Made by a program: the position numbers and the translations under genes. The notes beneath the pieces are model-generated. The model was not told the origin of the DNA. It made no database searches and saw only the letters and a program-made list of their open reading frames with translations. Shown one piece after another: positions 23,901-33,535 of a stretch of 64,000 nt of DNA. The stretch comes from Turritopsis dohrnii (lineage: Eukaryota; Cnidaria; Hydrozoa; Anthoathecata; Oceaniidae): the NCBI GenBank assembly GCA_027922465.2, contig BQMF02000032.1, positions 558,001 to 622,000 on the forward strand, in the 5' to 3' direction. Positions within the stretch are counted from its first letter, which is position 1. Every line of letters begins with the position of its first letter.

Positions 23901-26321
23901 CCTTTATGGCCGCCAAATTTTTTCTTCACTTTTCCATCTCTGTTCCACACAATGCAAACAGCATCTTCTCCAACACTTATGATGTTGCCGTCAATAAAAC
24001 GAGCATCCCAAACCCTTGCACTGTGTCCATAAAATACTTTCAGACAAGATGTATCATTAATGTTCCAAAGTCGTATACTTCGATCATCAGACACAGAAAT
24101 TAGCTGAGCTTTATCACAGTAGACTTGAATTCGAAAGATGACACCCTATGCATATGAAATTACAGAGTAATCAATTACAACATTGAAGCTTAAACCTAAT
24201 GAAAGAACTTAAAAAGATGTAAATTGTCCATGCTGCAGAAATTCATTTATGTGATCACAATTTCAATTTTATATTTGTACAAATTCAAAAAAAATAATGC
24301 CGAAGATACTAATTATGAATTTTTAAAAACAATTTCCACTACTACCTCATGGCCAATGAATGATTTCCAAACATCGATAAACTGATGTCCATTCTTATCT
24401 TGTTGAACTGGCTTCCATAGTAATACTTGATTAAAAACTGTACCTGTTGCAACAATATGTTCACCATCCAAATTAAAAAAAGTGGCAGAATATCTGATAT
24501 ATATAGTTTAAGGTGAAAGAATGGCTAATGTTGCGCAAGAACAAACTACAATAAATTCAATAGTATAATATAACAAAAATGTAGGGGTTGAAATTTTCAT
24601 GAATTAATTATGTGAAAACAGGAGAATTCAGTGAAGAATATTCATATGGAATTTTAAGAAGCAAAATGTTATGTTAAAAAGAATAATCTCCACTGTTTTA
24701 ACTACCAATCACACACACCACCAACATCCTCTCTATCTACACCCATACTTTAAAGAAAATTAGAGTTTTGAAGTACAAGGTTCTATCCATCACTTTTGTG
24801 TATCATCATGTGTGTCACCATGTGTTTCAGATTATTTTTCCCTTCATATATTTATGTATTTATATTCTCCCTTCATATATTTGCTACTTCTGTATAGGGT
24901 TGTTATTGTGTAGCAGTTCTGATAGTCTTAGTGGAAGATGTGTACTTCATTCTAACGAATAAGAATATTAGGAATGTGACACATCTCATAAACCAATGTT
25001 GAAATGGATACAGTATACACTGTTGGTCACAACTGGATTTGATTTCATCATAATTGTTCAAAACATTCCATACAAGGACTGTATTATGAGCGGATATCAA
25101 AAGTAAAGCATTTTGAGAAAACCATACTGCATCCCAAATCCATCCCTTGAAATATTTTTCAGTGGTAGTATAAGTTAACCTAAGAAAAAAGATTTCAGGA
25201 GAAAAAAAGACTCGAAAATCATCCTGAAGGACAAGTATTGGGTTGTGCTTCCCATCAACCACATCTATTGGCGGTACCTGAATGTTTTCTTTTCATCACC
25301 AGTAAAAAATGTGGCACATCTCACACTTTTACCACCAAGAAATACAAGTTGATCAGTGTGTAGATTCTCACAAACTGGAAAAAAATCATCTTGAGTTTTA
25401 TTTCTGTTTTATCAACACACATTAGAAATGATGTAAAAGTAACTGACTGTTTATCTTATGAATTCGAGCATGCTCAAACACTTGGTCAGTGCAAATTATA
25501 TTGAAAGTCTTTAACGAATACACAACAATCCTGCAACCCTGACCTATGAAATAAAGCAGAGCAATGTACAAAATGGAGTTACCAGTGCAATCTATTTCAT
25601 TTTCCTTTTAAACATTTAAAGCTTCTTTTCTGTTAAACAATTTAAACTGATTCATTTAAACAATAACGTATTCCAAGCTTAACAAACATTATAATATTAG
25701 AAAATGAATACTTGATTCCCATTAATACCTTAAAAAGGTAAGAAAACCTTTATGAAAAGATCACTTTTTTAATGAGATGGTGGTGTTCACAATCTAAAAA
25801 AATTGGGGGGTTGGGGAGACGGTAGAGACATTCCTATCCTGTTTTTTTTTTTATCTGAAATACTTTTCATCACAGATCATACATTTCAAAATTATTTTCT
25901 CTGGTGAAATGTTTATGCCTTTGTTTTTAAACTTAATAAAAAGCTTCTTATGGTCTTACGGTCACATGCACACTTAAAATTACACCAGACATCGCCATTC
26001 AATTCAAAGCAGTTCTTTTGTAAACAACCAAAATCAACTGGCAAAACTGACAAAACCCTACTTTCATAAAGACATAAAATTGAATTTGTTTCAAAAATCA
26101 CTGATTTTGACATTCCGCTTACAAATTTAGGTTGATTTATTGAAAAACCATCCTCAAAAACATGTGATTATGTAAATTCAGAGAACAAGAATTATTATAC
26201 AAAAGAATGTCTAGCTAAAAGGTAAAAATTTGTAAACACATAAACTGCTAAACATACCTGACAACAGATAATCTCCCAATATTTTTAAAGCTGTTACTGG
26301 ACATTTTAGTAAAGAATCCAT
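17972..26321 (-). CDS. WDR6: WDR6, tRNA 2'-O-methyltransferase partner, 20 coding exons
   Basis: WDR6 (yeast Rtt10) binds the FTSJ1/Trm7 methyltransferase and is needed for 2'-O-methylation of tRNA position 34. Coding exons (minus strand, 5' to 3'): 26258-26321, 25448-25543, 25278-25374, 25012-25179, 24346-24493, 23902-24145, 23511-23618, 23301-23406, 23008-23153, 22309-22601, 21870-22028, 21718-21792, 21279-21380, 21111-21206, 20972-21032, 20197-20256, 19539-20016, 18794-19254, 18587-18712, 17972-18129. They sum to 3246 bases with every phase closing: 1081 aa, close to human WDR6. Family landmarks: PVTALKILGDYLLSGQG at the N-terminus, GHSARVWDARF, ISVGEDAVCIVWN, YLVCGDRRGSLHLY, TTGRDGRYH, GGGYRSW, FTAATDGKIAMWN, SIDQRIKIW. 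Intron 6 uses a GC donor. An intron carries a miniature TTA-flanked element. A TTTAG acceptor 7 bases before the ATG suggests a 5' UTR intron or trans-splicing. Confidence 0.95.
22767..22941. mobile_element. 175-bp TTA-flanked miniature element in a WDR6 intron
   Basis: Inverted ends AGGCCATGATACACTATTGA and AGGCCATGATACACTGTTGA are nearly identical, and the match continues through TTCCAYCAAATATC. TTA lies directly outside each end, the target size and sequence of PIF/Harbinger-type elements. Non-coding. Confidence 0.85.
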
Positions 26322-26666
26322 CCTACTAAACAACACATTATAATTCATCAAGCAAGAATTACCTTGTCAAATATATAGTAGAACTATTGCAAAATCATTT
26401 CCAAAATCGTTTTAAAGAACTGATATTTCAATAACATGGAAGGTGCAAATTTCCATATACCTAAATGTATAGCTCTTCCTTTAGTTCTTGGTCAAATTTT
26501 ACAAAATTCAAAAAGCAATGATACATACGTTTGGGCTAATCAACATAAGATAACATGAGATAAGTAAAGGTTTTGACACAATTTTCTGAAAAAGGACTTT
26601 TTCACAAAATACAAACAATACAATTATATACATGATTTTAAGCCATTACTTTTTCTGTTTAACAAG

Positions 26667-26897
26667 CTATTTCTTTGGTTTCGTAGCAGCTTTGATCTTT
26701 AAAATAATCTCATTAACAGTCTGTCTGATGTTTGGTAGGTCTCCCTTGTTCGTATTTTGTTCAATGAACATACCACCAACGGTTCCAATAAGACCACCAA
26801 TCACAAATCTTTTGTTGATATGTGAAAATATCACACCAGCAAGAAAGCCTTTTAGGAGTGACGAGTTTAATGGATTCTTCTTTTCATTATCAGACAT
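26667..26897 (-). CDS. 76-aa microprotein resembling SLC35A4 upstream-ORF microprotein
   Basis: A single-exon ORF from the ATG at 26897. Residues 13-30 (LLKGFLAGVIFSHINKR) match the conserved LKGFLAG block of the vertebrate SLC35A4 upstream-ORF microprotein, an inner-mitochondrial-membrane protein, followed by a Gly-rich hydrophobic helix (GGLIGTVGGMF) and a C-terminal PNIRQTVNEIILKIK that parallels PNVEKTLRDYLQLLRK of the vertebrate protein. The N-terminus is shorter than in vertebrates. No SLC35A4-type transporter follows; instead WDR6 begins 345 bases downstream on the same strand. CTTTTAG about 33 bases before the ATG could be a splice acceptor. Homology is by eye over about 60 residues. 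Confidence 0.75.
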   Translation of the reverse strand: MSDNEKKNPLNSSLLKGFLAGVIFSHINKRFVIGGLIGTVGGMFIEQNTNKGDLPNIRQTVNEIILKIKAATKPKK

Positions 26898-27223
26898 GTC
26901 ATATAAAAAGTACTTTATAAAAAAGATGATCTAAAAGTAATAAAACCATTTAAGGTGTGAGTAAGGGAAAAAATCATTGACTTTTCTGAAAAATGTTTTT
27001 TTGCACATCAGGATGAAAGGAATTTTCCAAGGTAAAACTATTTTTTCAGGAAGTGGATGGGAAGTCTGTTTATTTTCCAAAAACGTTGTATTAGCATCTT
27101 ATTTGTGTACATTAAAGATCATGAAAAAATAAAACATGTTAGGATTAATATTGATCCTTTTGTTTTAAAATTCTGTTTCGTAAATTAATTAATTAGTTCA
27201 CACAAAAAAGAAAAATCTTTGAA
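26898..27223. other. Short intergenic stretch
   Basis: AT-rich upstream region of the microprotein gene. No other feature was seen. Confidence 0.5.
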
Positions 27224-28115
27224 CAGGCCTGGTCGTAAGAGGCATGCGATCGCACGCGCACGCCTCCACACACGCCAAGATTAATTTAGGCGTGTGGCAA
27301 TCGCACGCCTGGCTTGTAATTACAAGTGTAATAACAAATGTTTATTTAAAAGTCAACAAAAATCTGTCCCAAAATGTTGAAAGTTTTGCTTCGGAAATTG
27401 TTCATGTGTTACGATTAAATTTTACAATAACGGAACGAAACTTTGCTACCATTTCAGAAGTGAGGTCTCTGATCGCTTTGGAATACGGTAGTGGTTTTGA
27501 ATTAAAAATCAGTGCTTCGTTTGGTAGTAGAAAACAAGTCTACTCAACGAAATCCGCTGAGGAATGAAGAAGGAGCTTCATGCACGCGATTTTATTATGT
27601 ATTATGTAGTTTTCTCTTTCTTTTTAACGTTCTTTTAAGTTACAAAAGTATGCGCAAGGTTGCAGTTTCGAAAAAATAATCTTTTATTTAAAAAAATAGC
27701 CAGCCAGGTGGTGACGAGTTAATGGAACGGAAACGTCTTTAATTTAATTAAAAAACAATTTGAACTTCAAACCAAAACGATGGAGAGTAATACAAATATT
27801 TTTTATTTTTCCTCTTTATTAATTTTTGAATAAATTTTATTTACCGTCAAAGTAATCTTTAACATTTTACGTTCCGAATCTTTGAAAACAATGTTTTGTT
27901 TCATTAATTCATTCTTCGTGAAAATCTCATTATTTTTACATATGACACATTTCAAATTTGACTGATTATCATACAGAATGAAGATCGTTGATCTTAACTG
28001 GAAAAAATTGATCGCACGTCTGTCAAAAATTTACACGAGCGCATGCCATAACTGATATCGTCAATTAAGGCGTGCGATGACCACACGTCTGCTAATTTTC
28101 TTACGACCAGGCCTG
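27224..28115. mobile_element. 892-bp TIR element, CAGGCCTG family, copy A
   Basis: Ends CAGGCCTGGTCGTAAGAGGC (left) and, on the reverse strand, CAGGCCTGGTCGTAAGAAAA (right) are inverted repeats of 17 identical bases. TTTGAA is found immediately outside both ends. Inside each end are GCGTGCGAT/ACACGCC-type subterminal repeats. The interior is AT-rich; the 108-codon open stretch at 27244 has no recognisable domain. A second copy lies at 34015-34778. Confidence 0.88.
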
Positions 28116-28399
28116 TTTGAAGCTCTTTTTTTCAGTGTTCATTTTTCGTGTCAGAGCCACTTATGTTTGATGTTCCATTTACAAAACGAAAAAAGCTCGA
28201 AGATTGAGATTTGGCTTACTGAGAAGCTAAAAGATAGATCTATAGTCAACTCTCCTTTTTCTCGTTTATCAGTATAATGCCTCCCAATATATTTAGTGCG
28301 GTTCTGTTTAACGACTCTGGTTATAGTGACCATATGATTTTTTTTTTCTGTTCTTCATATATTTTATGTACTTTATGTATTTCTCACGCTAAGGGCTAA

Positions 28400-28693
28400 T
28401 TTGTCTCCGTATACATCGAAAGGGCGACCACAATAGTTACGACAAGAATTCTCAACATCGTTCAAGTTTACGTCATACGCCTGTCTTCATTTTTCATTTT
28501 TGACCCTTGTCTTCTCAACCTTCTTGTTCTTGTTTCTGAAGTATATGTTTATTAGCAAATGTTACTTTTCTAATGTTTAATTTATGATCGCGCACATACA
28601 CTAGTCTTTCGCTATTTCAGTAGAATTAGCCAAATGTAAAACTTTGGAACTGAAATATAAACCGTTATTATTATTATTATTATTATTATTAAA
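28400..28693 (+). mobile_element. LINE 3'-end fragment
   Basis: The segment ends AGCCAAATGTAAAACTTTGG then ACTGAAATATAAACC and (ATT)n. This matches the 3' terminus of the minus-strand LINE at 9843-9950. Only the tail is present, as is typical of 5'-truncated LINE copies; the start coordinate is approximate. Confidence 0.65.
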
Positions 28694-28809
28694 ACGCTTT
28701 TTTTTGTATCTTTTAATTTTGAACAGAACAGGAGTTATATATACTCTTGTAAACGAAAAAAATGAAAACAAAAAACAAGGTTTTAGAGAAAATGAAAGTA
28801 ATTCTCCCC

Positions 28810-29154
28810 TATGATAGTGAGGTATACCTTAGGTTTACCTCAGGTATACCTTTGACACATACAGCATAAAAAAAACGTACCTGAACTGTACCTTAAAATT
28901 CAGGTACATAAAAGGATGAAGCAAACTACCTAATGTGCACCTACTATGTACCTAAAATGTACCTCAAGATCAGGTATATACATTATATAGGTACAAAAAA
29001 CCACATACCAAAAGTGTACCTACTATGTACCTAAATCGTACCTCAAGATCGGGTACACTATGGGTACAAAAAGACACATAAAGTAAAGTATATAATATGT
29101 TTAATAATCTCAAGATCAGGTACAGTATGGGTACAAAAAGCCACATAACTAATG
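28810..29154. repeat. GTACCT-rich tandem repeats, left part
   Basis: Degenerate tandem units of about 85 bases built from TGTACCTACTATGTACCTAA, CCTCAAGATCAGGTAC and GGGTACAAAAAGCCACAT. The region opens with the near-palindrome AGGTATACCTTAGGTTTACC. It continues at 30380 after an inserted element. Confidence 0.75.
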
Positions 29155-30379
29155 CAGGGTTGGAATTAAGGATTCGTTATTCGTGAATCACGAATCAATT
29201 TCCTGTTTCTACGAATCAAAAATTTGTAAAACTCCCATTTTCACGAATCGTTTTTGAACGCATAGCACTTGGATATTGAAAAACGACTTTATAAAAACCC
29301 AAGTGATACACTCATGTTATGAATAAAATTGAACGATGAAAAAATAGCATGTTTTCATTCAGAAGAAAAAATATTTTAATGGAACACCTGTCCTTTGTTC
29401 GTACGTGCTCCATAATTGAAACAAATTTTGCTCAATTCAATGAAAACATAAAAAACACATTATCATCAAAACCATCACAAACTCTTAATTTTCAGTTTAG
29501 AGTAGTTAGTTTTCAATTTTGCATGCTCAGTTTTCTTAAAATGGCCAATCTGCAAAGTTCGTTACGGTACGCAAGTGGGAGACTAGTGTGACCACTTATA
29601 AAGGATGTAAAATAAAATAAATTTCTGATCAATGATTCGTAATACTTGTTTTTCTTCACATCCTTTTCATTCACATTGCGCAACAATTTTCTTCATTTCG
29701 TTTATTTCTTTGTTAGAGAATATTTCATTCATTCGTTCGCACGTGCCGCATTGGTGCACGTGTAACAATAACGAAAAATGATATACAGTACAACGTGCTG
29801 TCCAACACTTCTTTGAGATTCCATGGCTGCAAAATGCTGTAATAATGGCGGCTGTATTTTGCGAAAGTGTTTTCAAACGGTGATCTATTTCTGTCAATGA
29901 AGGGATGTCGTCCCATTTGTTATAGTATATTATATTCTTTCCTTTCTCATTTAGATTATGTTCATTGTAAAACATATATTAGTAACTAAATATACATGCA
30001 AGGAGGTTCCCTTCATGAACATAATCTTTTACTAAACAGTTGATCTAATCATTGGAGTGAGATTTCGTTTTGGACTGAAATCATGACAATTTCGGAGTGC
30101 CCGATCGAAACGTGCGAATATGCAACCCCTGATATCGACATGGCAAGGAGGTTCCCTTCAGTCAAAAAAATTAGATCTTATCTTTCCTGGGATATAAACA
30201 AATAAACTTTTGTTTTAGATGATGGTAGGATCTGTTAAAATAATAAAAACAGAGACTCCTATGAAAAACAAAAAACATAAACAAATAGATAGCAATCATA
30301 TTTACTCGTGCTTCGCATAAAACGTGAAAATTTTCTAATTTTTTCACGAAGCGATATTTTTTCCTTAATTCCAACCCTG
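29155..30379. mobile_element. 1.2-kb TIR element inserted into the GTACCT repeats
   Basis: Ends CAGGGTTGGAATTAAGGA and its exact reverse complement TCCTTAATTCCAACCCTG bracket the segment, with TAATG outside each end. The interior includes two copies of AGGAGGTTCCCTTCA about 145 bases apart and a 102-codon minus-strand ORF (29667-29975) with clustered Cys/His (CSHGISKKCW, HVHQCGTC) that I do not recognise. The CAGGG start and 5-bp target duplication are compatible with a hAT-like non-autonomous element; this is inference. Confidence 0.8.
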
Positions 30380-30925
30380 TAATGTAAAAGATCAGGTATA
30401 CAACGTGAAAACCTTGCTTGCAATAGTAATAAATTTAATACCTAGAGTGTACCTTATTTGTACCTCAAACATACTTTTTCTTTTCGAAAAAGAAATAATG
30501 GCCTGGAAGTATTTCTATAATAGGCATTAAGTATTAAGGTATGAATAGGTCAACAGATCCAAAACAAAGTCGTTCATTTCTTTTTGATACAAAGTCTCCA
30601 GGAATACTTATTATTGAATGCCCTTCAATCATTGAACGCTTGAAGGTTTGGTGAATTTTAGGTACAGTTAAGATATTCTTAAACAATCCAAAATTAACCT
30701 TTTAATAATGTACCCAATCAATACTTTCAATGTACCCAAACAATACATTAATGTACCCAACAAACTGTACGGATCAATTTTTACGAAATCCGAGGTTTGG
30801 CGAACGCTGTACCTCAAATGTAGTCTTGATGTACCTGAGATGTACCTTTGTTGGTATTCCTAGGTATACCTAAATGTCCTAAATTCGGCTTATTTATGTA
30901 CAAGTGAGGTACAGTTCAGGTATTT
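30380..30925. repeat. GTACCT-rich repeats, right part
   Basis: Continuation of the GTACCT repeats after the insertion, changing to the opposite sense (AATGTACCCAA repeated three times near 30708-30760) and ending with GGTATACCTAAAT and AGTGAGGTACAGTTCAGGTA. The opposite orientations at the two ends suggest one large fold-back element. Confidence 0.6.
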
Positions 30926-31219
30926 TAACAGACGGAAATAACATGATGAAACTCAAAATTATAATTTTATGCAAGAATCTTGATGACAAATTATGATTGG
31001 CAAATTTCAGGGATTTTAGGCGTGTAAACAATACTGATGTAATGCATAAAAAGTTAAATACACACATACAGACAGAAAAAAAGGCTCGACAAGAGAAGGG
31101 CAAGCAACAGCTCGGCTCCCGTCTCGCATGGTGCAGAATAAACTTTGAAGTAAGATATTTATAAAACACGGAATCGATTTTTGAAATAATCTAGTCTGTG
31201 ATAAATGCATTTAAAAAAT

Positions 31220-32452
31220 TCAGTGAAAACTAGCAGGTTTGGAGATCTCTTCTGTGAAGACTAGCTTTTGTTGGCCGTAGATTGTGATGTTGTTTTGGCG
31301 GCAAATGGTAGTCAGAATATTTTCCTGAAATAATGTGTTTTGAGACTGAAAGAACACGAAAAGAAGTTCACTTTTTGGAATAACGCTTTTATATCTTAAG
31401 GATATTTTTTAGATAGTATATACGTTTAGGTTAAAAGTGACTTGTGAAAAGTAGTGTATCAGAAAAAAATAAGGAGCAAAAAAATTACCGTATCAAAAAT
31501 GCGATAAACTCTTTTTTGCCATCAGAAGCACTTTTCCCTACAAAATTGTTCATTGATATGATAGTATAGCGGACCAAGTAACAATACCAACAATTTTCTT
31601 CTTTTTCTATCAAACTGTGGTGGTGAATGAGAATGGTCTTCCATGCATAATCCCAAACAGAGAGGACACTAAATAGAAATTCTGCTCATAAAAGTTTGCA
31701 CCCATTCTCCCCAAAACTGTTACATATAACTGAAAGCAGAAGTTATATTTTAGTTCAATGTCAATTGACAAACCATCAATGAGAGTGTAATGTTTACATA
31801 ATTATTGTACGGATTGATCATAAAACCACTAATTTGAAACTTATTAGATTGTGTTTGCACAATTTTTTTTTGTTGATACCAAATTTTGTTAAAAACAGGA
31901 TAAGGCCGATGGAATATGTTAGTTTAGCGTCACTTATCTCCTGAAAATGTCATGCGGCATGTTTTCATTATTCATTATTCATTAATTTTGTTTTTTGCCA
32001 TTACATAGCCGGGAGAACACATCAAATACACCATTTTGTATTATATTATAATCACTGAGATCCCGCCTGTGGGAGATTCAGTACTACCTCGAGCTTTTAA
32101 ATTACTTCAGACCTGCTTTTTCTTCAACCACATTTAAAAAGAAGAAGAAATTTTTGCAAATTAGATATATTTCGCAAAGTTGGTTTTTTCAGCATGTATT
32201 CCAAAACGCTGCAAAAATTAATGTCTACTTCAATTACGTGATCGAATGTCGAAATTTCGCTACATTTGTTATCGCGAAGTCATTAGACGCACCCGGAAGA
32301 GCAACAACTTGGACATTTTGAACTGGGATACGATGGTCGGTGGTGGGTAGGCAGGCAAATGAAGTGGATGATGTATTGTTCTTGTTAAGAATTGTCATTT
32401 TGTATTGGAATAATGAAATTTTGTAAAATAATGAACTTTTTGATGCGGGCAT
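31220..32452 (-). CDS. Unrecognised 181-aa protein, three exons
   Basis: Coding exons 32238-32452, 31489-31668 and 31220-31370 (minus strand) join in phases 2 and 2 to give 546 bases with one stop. Exon 1 ends ATCAC then GTAATT; exon 2 starts after TATTTAG (VLSVWDYAWKTILIHHHS) and ends ATACG then GTAATT; exon 3 starts after CAAAAAG, a weak acceptor, and ends with LVFTEEISKPASFH and a stop. The peptide has a Trp/Tyr/Cys-rich centre (ENCWYCYLVRYTIISMNN), no signal peptide and no clear membrane helix. An internal Met at codon 19 (MTILNKN) is an alternative start. The gene is divergent from NCAPH, 1.1 kb away. I do not recognise the family; coding status rests on phase-consistent open exons. Confidence 0.6.
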
Positions 32453-33535
32453 TTAAAGTGATGCGGGCGGGTGATGCTAAACTAATATAAAATTTCCAAT
32501 CTAATTTTATTACTATCGTTAGAAAATTCTGAATTTTTTTTTTGTAAAACTGCAACGGTGTTTATACACAGAAAGATATGAGAAGCAGAAATGTTTTGTT
32601 ATTTTGACAATTTTCACTCTGCTTGCTGCTTTTCTAAGTGATAAAATATTATCAATAACTGTTTATACTATGGATATACATATTATACATAAAAATATAC
32701 TGTCAATCGTCCTAACTTTAGACATCCTTTTTAAATTCCTAACTAACAAAAAAAGTAGTAATAATAATCTATAGTATACTATCAATTAAACTAACTCCAA
32801 AACTTATTATTACTAAACTAAACAAATGCAAACTTGCTGAATATTTAAGTCAAGTACTCTTGAGACATAGGTTGCACAGAGATAATCTCGGAACTTTGCA
32901 ATGTGATTATGTATGTGATTTAAAGGGATCCCAAGGTCATAATATAAATTAATACTATTTTAAAGGATATAGCCAAAAATAACGTTAATTAAATTTTTGC
33001 TCTTGTAATTCATCAGAAGTCCAGTATTACTCGATTCAAAACACGTTATTTTTAAACTTGAACTCTATTTTCAACTCTATGCGCCAGTCCTCTTAGCCAA
33101 ATTTTTAGTTGTGACGTATCATTTGAGTAGCGGCTCGCATAATAAATAGGAAATGTCTGTGCCATCATACCAAAAGAGCCAGTAAAACAGCAAAATAAAA
33201 ACGAGCAAATCAAATGATGAATGAGAAGATGTTAATAAGGAGTTATAAACCCCTTAAAAATTGCCCAGGGCTGTTTTGCATGATTGTCAGGTTTTCATTT
33301 ATGCTCATAATTATGTTGTTCATGGTTTTGAGTATTGGCAACAGAACAATTTTGGTAAAAATTTGATGATGGACATTACATGAAGTCTTGTATGTCTTTC
33401 AAAAGAATAAATGGGGTGACTTTAATGTTTATGTTTATTGCCAGTGGAGATGTGAGTGTGTTGAAGTATTTGTCTATTCTTTCAAAAAAAATCAATTTTT
33501 CAGGATAATATACACAGAGAAATTTAAAAAGCAAT
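32453..33535. promoter_or_regulatory. Divergent intergenic region between the 181-aa gene and NCAPH
   Basis: About 1.1 kb between two divergent start codons, so it should hold both promoters. It is AT-rich with no TATA or other element that I can assign. Confidence 0.4.

Noticed and set aside
27244..27567. 108-codon open frame as a gene
   Set aside because: It begins inside the terminal repeat of a TIR element and has no recognisable domain or counterpart in the second copy.
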